This document shows positions 1-13,300 of a DNA stretch of 64,000 bases, piece by piece. The first letter of the stretch is position 1, and every line of letters starts with the position of its first letter. The notes under the pieces were generated by a model that saw nothing but the letters and a program-made list of their open reading frames with translations, was not told the origin of the DNA and did not search any database. The translations under genes were made by a program, and so were the position numbers. The stretch comes from Allacma fusca (Eukaryota > Arthropoda > Collembola > Symphypleona > Sminthuridae): assembly GCA_947179485.1 (NCBI GenBank), contig OX359245.1, positions 4,879,001 through 4,943,000 of the forward strand, written 5' to 3'.

Positions 1-653
1 GAGGTGTATATTCTAATGCATCTGCGAAATTTAGTGCCAATAATCATTTCCACGAGTATTCAACAAAGCTATATGAATTTTAAGTTGGGTAAAAGTAAAG
101 TACATACAGCGTTTGCTTAATTACCAGCACCTGCCACATAACCCTTTACACTTTTACGTATCAAGCACAAGCACACAAACATTCTTTGACATCCTCGCTA
201 TTCTAAAGGTGAGCCCTGAAAAACCACACAAAAGCTTCTTATGACATGTGTAACTTGTACACAATATTTTTGCATTTTTTACGACCTCCTTACATTTTAC
301 CCTTCCCTAAGAAGCTTCATTCTTAAAACAGAGTTACATAACATTAATATTTATAGAGCTCCACTATCCACTATACATGTAATTACTTATTAGAGCCTCG
401 TATCATTCCTGACATCAATCGTTCATGGAAATTGTAACAATTATTACGGATGCAAAAACAAAATAAGATCGCCATAAAATAAAATTGCACAAAATAAAAA
501 CACTTCTCAGGTTTCTGTAAAAGTGCTATATCTACATATAGTCTCTGGGTTTCTTTACTCACCAGTTTAAAAAAATCAGCTCTCATTACCCCTCCTTCCA
601 TATGGACAATTACAAAAATATTCGAATGAATAATAATTGTTAACACGCTTAAA
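1..653. other. 3' flank, no gene recognised
   Basis: This AT-rich stretch lies downstream of the minus-strand HSD17B12-like gene and probably includes its 3' UTR. The longest frame (about 87 codons, minus strand, 383-646) has no recognisable domain and looks like chance. Confidence 0.4.
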
Positions 654-3600
654 TTACGCAGATGTCAACGGTTGATGTTGATTCATATTTTCAGCCTCTC
701 GCCGTTGCTTGCTTATTTTCCGCATTGTGACATAACGCTGGTAAAAAATGTTGCAGATGATAAAAGGGAAAAATTTAAAGGACCACTCGAAACCCTTCAA
801 CTGAAATATATTTAAAAGGGAAATTTCAGAAGTTACAAATCCCATTTAAAAACACCATCATCATCAGTTCATTGTACTTATGATAATAATTTTTTATTTA
901 CCACCATACGATGAGGAATGTAAACCGCCGTTCGACTCTCAATCCCCACAGTCTTCAAAGCCTGTTGGACATATTTTGTAGGGGAGGGCGTCATAAGGGA
1001 AGGATTAGAAACCCGGCTCATTTTTGTGGCCACGTATCCGGGTAACACTACTTGGATGATCACTCCATGTCTTTTATACTCCATTGATAAACTTTCACTG
1101 AATCTTTCCACAAATGCCTGGAAACATCAGATTTTTTTAGATTATTCCATTTTAAACCAGTATCAATACAATCCCCGAATTTTTGATCCCTCAGGAAAGT
1201 CCCAACTAAACTTCAACACACATACCTTCGTGGCGGTGTACATGCTAAGAAAAGCCACGGGGAGAGCACTTTGCAAAGTCCCGACATTAATGATGACCCC
1301 TCGTTTCCGTTCCACCATCCCAGGGAGAATCATATGCGTGAGGAATGTGACCGGGAGTACATTGCAAAATATCATGTCTTGACTGTGCTTCCGGGCGTCC
1401 GGCAGATCCGTCAAATAGTCCACATAGGGGTACCAAATCCCAACATTATTGACGAGCGTCCCGATCTCCAGCCCTTCCAACCCCCTCTCAATGGCAGGGT
1501 ACACTGAGGGTCCTTCCGTGAAATCAACAGCTATAATTTTGGTAGCTACTCCAAAAGTACTTCCTGGGACAGTTCAAAAATAAGCACCAAGCGTTAATGA
1601 AGGTAAATAAGGATAAAAATGACACTGGGGTATAATTCAACATGTGAGATTTTTTTTGTACCTTTTTGATTCCTAAAGAAAAACGCTTTCAGGGAGTCTC
1701 GTTCCCAGTGACAGGTGGGAATATACGCCATTAAATAATTTCATATTTACTGCAAGAAATTCAAATACAATGACTTACCAATTTCACTGGCCACAGCGTT
1801 CAGCTTCCCCAGATTTCTACTTATTAGAACAATATTTATCCCAAGTCTTGCTAGCTACATAGGATTATTTAATATAGTCTTTTAAAATCCAAAAGCCTAA
1901 TAATTTATTAAACATACATATTAGAAAAATAGTAAATTAATAATTTGTTTGGACCACGCACAATTTTGCACAATTACATTGGACAGGAAGAGAAGAACAT
2001 TTATTCTGGCGTTCTATATTCATAAATATAATTTAAATAACAGCGTCCAACTATAGGGAACGTTCTGTAGAAAAATGCGTTAAATTTCCTATTGTAAGCA
2101 ATTTGTTTCCGGCACAAACAAAAAAAGCTTTGATTTTTTATGTCAATGTTTTGAGTAATCTGATTGCTTGTGAGTATAAGGTCAAGGGAAAAGTCCTTAA
2201 TGTTGTTTAATTTTATTGATGGTTGATGTGAATACGGGGTCTCATCATAGCCCTAAAAGAAGCTATAAGAGCAGCCTGTATTCATTCATATAAATAAATA
2301 TAAACGGTGGCATTTCCGATCAAAACATTTTAATCGGCAGCTGAGGGAATTATTAAAGTCAAGGGAACTGTGCAATTAGGCTTGATTATGCATTTAGCTA
2401 GATACATATTACATACTATTATTTTTACTACCAATAATCTCACGAGTTTTTATACACAGGGTTCTTTCTCTCCTGGGTTGGGAACAATAACAATAAAATT
2501 ATTTAAGGGAATGGAGCTCTATATTTTTAGAAATTACTGTGGGATAATAATAATATTGTATTACTTCATTATAAACACATTACCTCTTCCGCGTACGCTT
2601 TTCCAATCCCGTCCGTAGCACCGGTCACAACTAGGTATCACATAATGACACATATGTATGTACATAGAGAGTAAATAAATTGTTACTCATCTTTCATAAC
2701 ATGCCAACATTGTACACAGCAATTTCATGTATTTCCCTACAATTATTATACTTTTTTTTCATTATTCATACACTTACAAGTCCAGCACTCACATGTACAA
2801 GGTGATCCTAATCACCAGCCCCCCTCCCTTGTAGCTCACATACATAAAAGAGTGAGACTCACAAAATATTTAATTCACAAATTTGGTATCCATATTTATT
2901 TCCTAACACTTTTGTTTTGCTGGCAAAGGTCAGTCCCTACTTGAGGTCATAACTGTGAAGCCAATACATTTATTTGAGAACTAATTTTTCCCCTAAAAAA
3001 TTCAGACTTTGATTCATTTTTTGAAAAAGCTGCCATAAGTCATCAGGAACAATATTTTTGTTGGATTTTAACCTGGCGTGACAATTTTGGCTAAATCACA
3101 ATTGTTGATCTGTGCTGAAGATATAAAATGAATTGAATCTCAATGAAATTTCCTACCAGCCCTTTGCTTCTGAAATATTTTTATTCCGTGTGTATATTTT
3201 TGTCATCCGTGGCTGGCAAAATTTACTACAAAAATTTCCCTTTCTGGACATTGAATTCTAGGATATTATTTATTACCATGTTTGATCATAATTAATATCT
3301 CACCTGCCCATTTTCCCATCTTCGGGAGGTTTACGCCCCTTTTTAAAGCCGGAGCTATCCAAACTACGTAAATGTCATAGAGAAACCTTGGAACTTCATA
3401 GCCAATCACAACCAGAGTCACAAGAAGTCCAACCCATTCCAAATAAAATAATCCCAAAACTGTGATCCCCCTCAGGAGGGACGCAATCCGGAGGAGGAAA
3501 TTACTCTAGATTTTCAATTATTCATAAAATGTAAATAATTAGAATAAAATCAGTTTCAATCCCACAAATATGCAGAAATGTATGTACCACACATCAAAAT

Positions 3601-3807
3601 CCACATGGACAGAGTTAGGTGTGAATATATTTTGTGTAATGCTAATTACCATATTTCCGTTAAGACGCTACTTGTAAATCCTTAGCTGTGTCACAATAAT
3701 AATTACTTATTAATAAATTAAATTATAAATTGTAACTCGGAACTCTCCAGGTCTCTAATCCTCACACGACTAAACTTCAATTTACGGATTACACTGACAC
3801 AAATCAT
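654..3807 (-). CDS. HSD17B12-like very-long-chain 3-oxoacyl-CoA reductase / 17-beta-hydroxysteroid dehydrogenase
   Basis: Short-chain dehydrogenase of the HSD17B12/let-767 type. Family members are ER membrane enzymes that use NADPH to reduce 3-oxoacyl-CoA in fatty-acid elongation. Exons read on the minus strand: 3304-3505, 2584-2630, 1779-1854, 1226-1563, 902-1117 and 654-800, all with GT/AG borders and continuous phase. Visible are a hydrophobic N-terminus, the cofactor motif TGATDGIG at the second of these exons, NNVG, and the catalytic YTATK (Y-x3-K) at the end of the 1226-1563 exon. The C-terminus is basic. The 3304-3505 exon opens at an acceptor without an ATG. A 14-codon first exon at 3766-3807, starting with ATG and ending at a GTGAGG donor, joins in phase but is tentative. 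The predicted length is about 355 aa with that exon, somewhat longer than the usual ~310. HSD17B12 could be replaced by a close paralogue name. Confidence 0.8.
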
Positions 3808-6000
3808 ACGAACTACATTTAATCCAATGTACAACGAGTAATTATTATATTACAGAAGGTGAGTAATGAAGGATTTTCCGGGAAAATACACACTTTTGAG
3901 GCAATCAAGCTATTAATGATTCACAATTTTTTCTAACATTTTTTATTAGGTAATATTCCTACTTTATATCCTACTCCTAGTATGTCAAAATACTATCTTT
4001 CTCTACCACCCAAAGGATGAGCGACTTGGAATTTTCCCTGGAGCACATTAAATGCACGTATGCTCATATGTATAAGTAAAGAACGTTAGGGGTTTTAAAA
4101 GATTCCAACTTTGTAGGAGACCTCCAGACAGGGCCGACTTGGAAAGTAATTTTTGTAGGGGTTTAAAAGGGCAAGACACTTGTGTAAGCCTTTTGTTTTG
4201 TTATGGTTCACGCTTAACTGTTAAAACCACAATAATTCTTCCCTGAAAATTACGGCATTTGTTCTATTAAAACTCATCCCACTGACTTCATTAGCTAATA
4301 ATGAGTTCACGCGTAATCAAGTCTATTGGAGCTTCCACTAATTAATCAAAGGGGAAAGAGCAGGTAGGAACATAACAGTTTTATTCTTATGACGGCTATA
4401 CACTATAATTATTATCATTTCAGTTATGTAGCCGAATGAGGGTGCTAATGTCCACTATGCAGTTTTTTATTACCCTTTTTGAAACCAGGCTATGACAGAA
4501 CTGATTGTTTCAACAGGTAATTATTGCAGTTTTATCATGTAAACACATTTATAATACCTATATGTATGTATGTATGTGTGTGCGTAAGTATGTATATGTA
4601 GGTACTCTTATTCATAATTGGGAGGAAGTCATCCCGCTCATTGTCAGCAAGACTAGACATACATGTGGCAGACATTAAAAGGAAGTATTTTAATTGTGCC
4701 AGGGATTGTGTGAATTCTGGGATTGTTTATGACTGTGGGAAACCCCATGGGCCTTGTATGTACATAAAAGTACATATCGTCGTTGAAGAGGCAAAATGAT
4801 CTACATGCTGTACAAAATACATAGCATGTAGATCATTTTGCCTCTTCAACGACGATATGTACGTCCCAGTTTGGAGAGCAATAAAAAATGATAAAATCTT
4901 ACATGTATATATATATATTTATATGATAGTTTAAAACTTAAGTGAAGTGGTAGCACTTGTAGTTAAAGATGTTTTTACTTAGGGAGGTATTGCAAGAGAG
5001 AAATACCTTGATCCCCTCATAACTATCTTTGTATGATTGAATTATTTCGAAATCCAAAATAATTACGACGACCCTGAGAATCTTCAGTCTAATCAGAAAA
5101 TAATCTTTCACTATAGAGTCCTGATTTTTGCCGTCCTTAATTCAAATCCCTTGGGATTATTACAAGGAATGGTAATGTACATACATATATCCAGTTCTAC
5201 ATTATTAATGAGCAGGAGCTTCCATTCCCAGCAAGGGAAAACTCAATGTAGCAGTTGTAAGTACTTGTCATCACTGTGAATCTACCATCAAATTAGCATC
5301 AATCCAATGCGCGAATTCCGATAATTTTTCTGGAAGTATACGATATATATATATCGTCCTAGAGAATCGCTGATTGATTTTGAAGTGATTGTAATGAAAT
5401 TTGCCCCAGTTACTCTGTTCTCACTGACAGCCGCACCAGATGACCTTATGTGTGACCTGATCAGGTTTGGGGAAAATTCTAATGCCAAGTTATATATTTA
5501 TCTAAACCTTCAATACTATAGCGAAGGGATCAGTCATCAGTGCTGTAAGTTCTTCATTCCAAGTAACATGCATTCCTAGGTGTGACATCAGCTACCCACA
5601 AAATAAATAATTGTACTCATTCTTGTATACATCGAATAAATTGCAGAGCAAATGCCATCAAAATAAATAGTATGGAAAGGTAGCGAATGCTTGCAATCCC
5701 TGGAATGCAGAACTTTCTCACGAAAAAATTTAATGTACTATAACTAGATATACATGAGCCCATATTTTGTACTGTAGTAATATATGTTTCAACTCAGGTA
5801 TTCTTTAAAATTTCAAAATACATCTAATAAATATATGTAAATATGTGTTCACTAATGTATCTATCTATATGAACCAAATGTTCTTAATGTCATGTATAGA
5901 AATGCGTACGAAACCTTGTCTCATAAGCCTCATCATTTACATGAGTAAAAATGAATGTGTTAATATCATTGTGGCTTACAAACTATCATTATCTGAAATG
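3808..6000. other. Intergenic region with microsatellite and one perfect hairpin
   Basis: No coding exon is recognised. The stretch holds the presumed promoter side of the HSD17B12-like gene, a GTAT-rich microsatellite near 4560-4605, a perfect long inverted repeat at 4770-4862 (listed separately) and short TA runs near 4905 and 5340. Frames of 60-80 codons at 5037-5579 resemble nothing I know. Confidence 0.4.
4770..4862. repeat. Perfect 40-bp inverted repeat (hairpin) with 13-nt loop
   Basis: Positions 4770-4809 and 4823-4862 are exact reverse complements over 40 bp, separated by 13 nt. No target-site duplication or terminal motif is evident at the edges. The absence of any mismatch implies recent origin or active constraint. 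It could be a foldback insertion, a small-RNA precursor or a template-switch product. Confidence 0.95.
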
Positions 6001-6580
6001 GCACAGTACGGGTCTGGAAAAAGTTCCCTAACCTGCGAACCCAGTTAGTCGGGGAAGAGACCCGTTATAGTCGGGGATTTTAGATACCAGGGAAGTCGGA
6101 AAATTTTTGGAATTTTCCCTGGCGGGGTCGTCGGGAAAACTCGACGAATTCGGAAATTTTTAGAAATTTGGCTGGCGGGGTCGTCGGGAAAACTCGACGA
6201 ATTCGGGAATTTTTTGGAAATTTGGCTGGCGGGGTCGTCGGGAAAACTCGACGAATTCGGGAATTTTTTGGAAATTTGGCTGGCGGGGTCGTCGGGAAAA
6301 CTCGACGAATTCGGGAATTTTTTGGAAATTTGGCTGGCGGGGTCGTCGGGAAAACTCGACGAATTCGGGAATTTTTTGGAAATTTGGCTGGCGGGGTCGT
6401 CGGGAAAACTCGACGAATTCGGGAATTTTTTGGAAATTTGGCTGGCGGGGTCGTCGGGAAAACTCGACGATTTCGGAAAGTTTTTGGAAAATGGTAGTCG
6501 GGAAATTTCGTGTTTGAGTCGGGGAATTCCCAATTTAGGTTAGTCTGGTGGTTGGAACTTATTCCAGACCCGGCACAGTA
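6001..6580. mobile_element. Non-autonomous DNA transposon (8-bp TSD) with internal 54-bp tandem repeats
   Basis: The element spans 6009-6572 (564 bp). It is flanked by a perfect 8-bp duplication GCACAGTA at 6001-6008 and 6573-6580. The termini are inverted: CGGGTCTGGAA, then one mismatch, then AAGTTCC. An 8-bp duplication fits the hAT superfamily, although the terminal sequence is not the common CAG type. No transposase is encoded. The centre is the minisatellite described separately. Confidence 0.85.
6121..6495. repeat. 54-bp minisatellite, about seven copies
   Basis: Units begin at about 6121, 6174, 6228, 6282, 6336, 6390 and 6444, with a period of 54 bp (53 for the first). The middle five are essentially identical and the outer ones diverged. 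Each unit contains the self-complementary stretch TCGTCG..CGACGA. Because 54 is divisible by three, several frames stay open and give spurious repetitive proteins of 109-184 residues on both strands. Confidence 0.95.
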
Positions 6581-7353
6581 TAATTCACAATGAGTTGTTT
6601 CTCCAACTATTTTGGAAGCTATGATATTTGTCAAAACAGCGTTAACATTACATTGCCGTCAACGTGTTCATGGTAAATCTTGTATAACTACGATGGTAAT
6701 CATGAATATTTGTAAGGTATAGGTATAGTATCAATGCATTTGAATATTTGTCTATCTAGGAATTCCAGGTAATTTACCTCTCTATCGAACGTCACAACTT
6801 TGAAGAAAATATATTTTTTGAATTAAACACTTATTTCACTAAAATGTCGAAATATTTTGAAATACTTTAAAAATTGGCTCCATTCCACAGAAACAAAATT
6901 GTTCACTTTATTTAAACCTGCCCTGGACGCCTCAGGCGAAATTTTTGGTATGGCCTGACATTAGAAATAAGTTTCTACAATTTAACTCAAGTGTCAAATC
7001 GAAACAATATTTGATACTGGATTGTATGAAATTTCATTAGATTTTAAAAATCTATTAAACTGGTCGCAACAGTGAGGACTGTGTTCCCGAAAAAGTTAAG
7101 CCAGATTGGGGAATCCCTCTTTGGGGGCAAAGATGCGGAAAAGTGACAGAAGACGGAAGCAAGACGGGTCCACAAAATTGTAAACAAACTCCACAAAATG
7201 AATGGTAGAAATTAAATTAAACCGTGCTTCAATAATTGATTCAGTTTAAGATACCTGCTGGACCTCGCTAAAAGTTCGTCAAAGAACCCCACACGTAGTC
7301 GCTGTCGGCGAGTATGCATCCAAATTCCATTGGAGGAAAAATGCTGACGTATC
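6581..7353. other. Intergenic stretch, nothing recognised
   Basis: AT-rich sequence between two transposons. I see no coding frame of note, terminal repeat or tandem array here. Confidence 0.4.
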
Positions 7354-8593
7354 ATTAAAGGCAGAGCTGCATTCAAGTCAAGTAAAACCCAAACTTGACC
7401 CTGAACTTGACTTGACCCTGACAGTCAAGTAGGTTTTTCAGACTGTCTTGAACTTGACGGTTCATGGTCAGACAATTACTTGAAAATTCAGGGTCAAGTA
7501 TTCAAGTACTTTTCGCGTAACTTGAACCTGCTCAAGTATAGCCGGGACAACTCTTGACTTGACAATGACTTGACCATGACCCGAACTTGAACTTGACTTG
7601 AATTGTCAAGTTTTTAAAAATAGAAATATAAAAATAGTATTCACACTTAAAATATAGCAACAACACTAATTCTAAATAATCTGATCAAATACTCTTGATT
7701 TTTCTTACTGCATTCAATTAATCGACTAAAACAGCAAATGAAAATATTATTCACAATTCACAAGCTTCACCAAAAATATTTTGATTGACTAAATCTCGAT
7801 GATTAATTAATGCCTTAAATTGGTGCAAGTAAATCATTTCCCATTGAATTTTACTATTAATAATAATTACTTTGTGCTAATATACAAGTTTAGGTTGCTT
7901 CACTCGAAATATTCACAATTCAGCGTCCGCCCTATGCAACAATGCAACAAACTGGCTTATATATGTATTACACTTGTTAACGTTGTACAAATGTTACATT
8001 ATTTAGAACGAAAAGAGTACTTGAATTTAAGTAACTTGATTCATGAACAATGCATTTATTTTATACAATAATACAGTAAAACAATTGAACTTTGTCGCTT
8101 TCAGAGGTGGTGCTCCGAACCTTTTATATTCTTATTCTTTAGTTCACTAGTGCAACCGTGGCTTTCCAAGCGGATCTGGAGATATTGAATCGTAACGCGT
8201 GAATATGTTTTTTTGACGAACTTGCATGGGTACGGAGTCTCGGAGTAACGACAACGACACTTAGAAAGAAAGCCTATTGAAATATATGGCGCCACAACTT
8301 TGAAATGGGTAACGTTTCGTTACTTGAATAAGTACTTGAAATACTCATGGTTCATGGTCAAGGATTTATACATCTTTACTTGACCATGAACATGACTTGA
8401 CTCTCAAGTAGAATTTTTAATCTTGACCATGATAACTACTTGATTTCAAATCTCAGGGTCAAGTATATACATAACTTGACCATGACTTGAATGTTCAAGT
8501 ATCCATTATATTCTACTTGACCATGACTCGAACTTGACCATGACTTGAAATACTCATGGTCTACCTGAACTTGAGCGCAGCTCTGATTAAAGG
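7354..8593. mobile_element. hAT-like non-autonomous element rich in CTTGAC motifs
   Basis: The element 7362-8585 (1,224 bp) is flanked by the perfect 8-bp duplication ATTAAAGG at 7354-7361 and 8586-8593. The termini are inverted: CAGAGCTGC-x2-TCAAGT on the left, with the matching complement on the right. Both ends carry hundreds of bases of degenerate CTTGAC/CATGACTTGA repeats in both orientations, a pattern of subterminal transposase-binding repeats. The central 600 bp contain no transposase. The 8-bp duplication and CAG start fit hAT. Confidence 0.85.
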
Positions 8594-9723
8594 TAAATAC
8601 AACAAAATTTCCAAACGTTCCAGACAATTTCAGAAGTACGTTGGAAATTACCAGCAGAGCGCAAGAAACTCCAGAAGTTACTTCGGAAGTGATAAACTTT
8701 CCACAAGTTACTCAGGAATTAAAGAAAAATGTATGAGTCCGTCCTACTTACGTTCCGCTGTGTAAAACTATACTTCTGACAAACTTACCAATAGTTTAAT
8801 TTCTGTGTAGGGTAGAAATCTGTCCTACGATTATTCCAATTCGTCATGCAATAACTTTTAAATTTGGCGGGAAAAAAATGCTCATACAGTAAACTGATTC
8901 TGTCATGCATTTGCACCATTTATTTGTTGGGCGAAAATCTGTCGTGGGGTGATTTCATTATATCGTCCATTAAAATATGTCCATTTATTTTCATTAGCAG
9001 CCGTTGGTTGACTTCTCCCAGAGTTGAAAAGACGATAAACTCTCTGTGGAGGAGAAGGCATCAGCAAAATCTTGAGTCTTGATACTCTTGATTAAAAATA
9101 TTTTCTGAAGATGAAAGGGGGGTGGTAAGATGATTTGATTTACTCTGTAAAGATGGCATATATGCTGTGGATGTGCGGTGTATGTAGTGTAACCTTATAG
9201 CAAAACTTAATACCAAATATAGATTCCATGGAAACCATAAGTCTACCTCAAAGATTCAGTAATTAATAAAATTCAAGATTTTCTAATTCCTGTTAACCAT
9301 ATTAAAAAGTTTTAATTTATAATACAGTCACATTCACTGGTTACTTAAGTTAACACTATTACATTTACATGCAAGAAATAAAGTAAAGATTATTTGCAAT
9401 TGTGGTCTACACACACACATATATATATGTGTATATATATGTATATTGTGCATATATATATATATGTATATTGTGCATATATATATATACATATATGTAA
9501 TTACGTGTAACATTTTCTAAACTAAGTCGGAAATAAGAAGAGTACATTAAGAGAATCGATTTCTACGTCCATACGTAATTCAATCTATGCTTAACTCGAT
9601 CAAACGGTAAAAATAGAACGTGGGTTGTAAATTTCTGGCGGATATGAACGGTGGCAGACTTCCTGTACTGCATAATTTAGGGCGGAGTGTCATTTTAGGG
9701 CAATGCAATGGTGTCCACCTGTC
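8594..9723. other. Intergenic stretch with TA/CA microsatellite
   Basis: A glutamine/serine-rich open frame at 8556-8765 runs across the transposon edge and is not recognised. A compound CA/TA microsatellite with TGTATATTGTGCATATA sub-repeats occupies about 9411-9500. Nothing else is recognised. Confidence 0.4.
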
Positions 9724-10304
9724 CTACAGTTCAGTGCTCGGAACGGATACAAATAATCCGTACCCGTACCCGTATCCGTACCCGAAGTTCGGGTATTGCA
9801 ATATCTGGTATCTGTACCCGTACCCACACCCTAGTATGCGGGTACAAATTTTTCATACCCGTCCCAGCAATGTAGTCTCAAACCATGTACCTGTACCCGC
9901 ATTGTACCCGTACCCGTAAAGTACTCGAAAATTGTACCCATACTCGGGTATCTCTGTTTCGTACCCACACTCGTACGTTATGTACATTTGTTTAAACGCA
10001 ATAGTACTATACAAGTAAATAATAATGTATGGCACCTTAGTGTGTAATTTTAACTAGCTAGAGCGGTATTTGATATTGCATACTTTCATTGACGAGTCGA
10101 AAAAACTAGAAACGCTTTCGATTAGAAATAAAATTAACTTGCATACTTACAGTTCCAGCAAAACATTACCCACAGAAGTCCATTAAATATCAAAGGTACA
10201 ATGAACTAGGTGAAGATCTTTACAGTCAATTGAATTACTTATTCAATCAGGCCAAACAAGGGCCAATTTATTGCATTCTCGGGCCTTACCCATAATGCAT
10301 TTCA

Positions 10305-13300
10305 TTAGATACATACAATTTTGTTGATACAAGCTATTAAATAGAACATTAGAGGTTTTAACGTATCCACATTACAATTACTTACACAACGCAGCATTTG
10401 AATCATATCTCTGTTAATTCCATAGGGGAAGTACTTATTCCTAATCTGTTCCGTTCCGGAACATACGTGTAGTATGTGATATATTTCGTAGGGTTGGGGA
10501 GGTCCACACAGCTTGCAGAACACTTCATTAAATATCATGCATTTATCTTTGTAGATGATTCTGTTACAATTAAGTCTTAACTGGGCAATCAATGCCTTCA
10601 GAGACATGTTCACCCGAAGATGTAGATAAGGTTTGCAGTTGTCATTTCGGTATATTAGTTTATATGTGGGGTGTGAGGTGGAGTTTAAGATTCTGACCAT
10701 ATCACTTTGCGAGCTTTGTTCACTTACAGCGCGCATTATTGCTTTTACTTCGGTGGACAGCAGCACAGGGCATTGCCGCAAAAAGACTTCCTTGAATCCC
10801 AGTTTGGTTAGTATTTCTTCAAGATTTCCTACCCAGTTGTAGGATTTACATAACATATTTTCAGTATGAAGATATAATAATCTTTTGTAGCATATTTTAA
10901 CTATTCTATTGCCTTCCATAATTAATATTTTAAACCAGAGTCTTAAAAGCTGAAGGATTATTAGATATTTTATCTTGCGCCTTCCAGTTTCGTACCTAAC
11001 AAGATGATGCCCTGTGGATTTGGGAAGTCTTAAGACTCTCTTAAAGTATTCCATTTGAACCTTCTCTATGTAATCAGTGTCAAGATAGTTCAACGACCAG
11101 ATTGGGCACGCATATAGTAACGTGTTAGTACATATACTATCAAATATCTTACATCTTCCCGACCAGGAGTACATACCTGAGCGTAGACCAATACGCAAGA
11201 CATGAGCTAGCGCATTCCTAGATTTGTTTATTCTGTCTGTCATGGCATCGAAGAAAAGCCCCGAAGATGAAAACACAATCCCTAAATATGTATAATTCTT
11301 CACAATTTCAATTGGTTTTCCATCTAAATTAAACTTGTGAGACTTACAGGGCTTACCCGCCTTTCTAAATACAATAATTTTAGTTTTCGATAAATTAATA
11401 TCCAGCTCGTTTATTTTACAAAAGTGACTTAAACAATTAATTTTTGCTTGTAAAGCCTGCTTGGACTCGGCTAAAGTAATATTGTCATCAGCTAGCATAA
11501 GTACATGAATAGAGTTCTTACCTCCTAAACCAACAGGTTGACAGTGATTGTGAATCAGAAAGTCATCCAGATCGCTAATGTAAAGCGCAAATAACAGAGG
11601 GCTTAATATTTCACCCTGTAACACACCACATGTTATATCAAAATACCTGCTACAACCCTCCGGAGTCTTAACTCTCATTTTAGCGTTAGAGTATATTGCT
11701 CTAATAATTGTTATTATTCTAGACGAGACACCAATCTTGCTCAACTTCTGCCAAAGCTTACTATGAGAGACGCTATCAAATGCACGCAGGAGGTCAACAA
11801 ATAAAGCAAAAAGTTTACCCCCCTTGTTTTTTAGTTTCATTTGAATAATTGCCATCAGGGAGAATAGCTGGTAAGTACACCCTCTACCCTTTCTGAATCC
11901 CGCTTGCGTTTCAGGAAGTTTGTTATTGTTTTCGGCCCAGTTAGACAAGCGATTGTAAATAACAGAGGTAAAAAGTTTGGTGATAGTATTTACTAGTGCA
12001 ATACCCCTGTAGTTTGTGGGGACTGAGTTATCTCCTTTTTTAAACAACATAACTAGCTGCATTTCTGACCAGTTTTCTGGTGTTTTCCCGCTAATAAAAC
12101 ATTCGTTAAATATATGTAAAAGATTTTCTAGGGCCACATCCGGAAGATTTTGTAAGATTATATTTGGAATGTTATCGGGCCCAGGAGATTTTGCTGGGGG
12201 TAGACCCTTTACAATTTCTTTTAGTTCTGACATAGTGATGACGTCATCTAATTCTCGGATCTGTATACCAGCGATTGTCTCTAATTCTTGAGTGCCTCTT
12301 CCAGGCAAAATACTTTCGTAGAACGTTTCCCATTCAGCTAGACTTATTTCATTACTAGTATAGTTCCTATCTCTAAATTTTTTTACTGCGGCCCAGAAGG
12401 TGGAAGGGCGCTTACAATTAGCAAACATTTCTTGCAGCACTATAAATGATTGGCGCTTTTTTTCCTTTATTAAATTTTTGTATTCCTTTTTTCTTTCCAG
12501 TTGTTTACCCTTTTGTTTCCTAAAAGCTAGAGTCTTTGCACGGAGCTGGTTGGCAGCTACCTTACATTCACTGTCATACCATGGCTTAACATTGCCAGCT
12601 TTTTGCTTATTATTTATCCTATGATACATATTGTGTTTCTTGGCTGCTACAAAAATACATTCTCTAAAAGAGTTAGTCTGTTACGTTAGTTTGCATATTT
12701 GCTATTTCTAATGAGAATAAGTTTATTTTATCCCTGTCATTGCAGACAAATTTATACACAGGCAGGGACTTAGTAGTTTTCTGATACTTTGACAAGTTTA
12801 ATTCTACCGAACATGGGAAATGATCACTTAACGTAATGTTAGCTACACAAAAGTCCTTAATTATTGCTAACCCTTTATCATTACACCAACATTGATCTAT
12901 ACAACTGGATCCATTATTACTGCAAAATGTGTAAGCTCCATCATAATCAGATTCAGTCCTACCGTTTAGTACAAAGAGTCCTAGAGATTCACAAGTATCA
13001 ACAAAATATTTTCCTCTGGAATTACAAAAGGTGTCTCTACTACTCCTAATAGTTTTAATATTTCTTGGGTAGCCTGAGCCGTTGTCCAATTGGTTCAAAG
13101 ATCCAATTCTAAGGTTAAAGTCCCCAAACACTAAAAGCAAGTCATCGATATAAGTGTAAATGTCTTCAAAGAAAGTATCAATAATACCCATGGGGCATGT
13201 TGGTGGGAAATAGCAGAACACAAAAGTTGAAGTGATTGAAGTTTGTAGGTGCGTTATTTTCAGTATGACGTAATATTGGTTCTTCTTGACCAACTGCGAC

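Noticed and set aside
6045-6634. Four overlapping repetitive proteins (109-184 residues) on both strands
   Set aside because: They are translations of the 54-bp minisatellite, which keeps several frames open because its period is a multiple of three.
7362-8585. CRISPR-like impression from repeated CTTGAC blocks
   Set aside because: Irregular spacing, both orientations, and location inside a transposon with an 8-bp duplication; the genome is eukaryotic.
12016-12624. Plus-strand frames over the LINE
   Set aside because: Shadows of the minus-strand reverse transcriptase.
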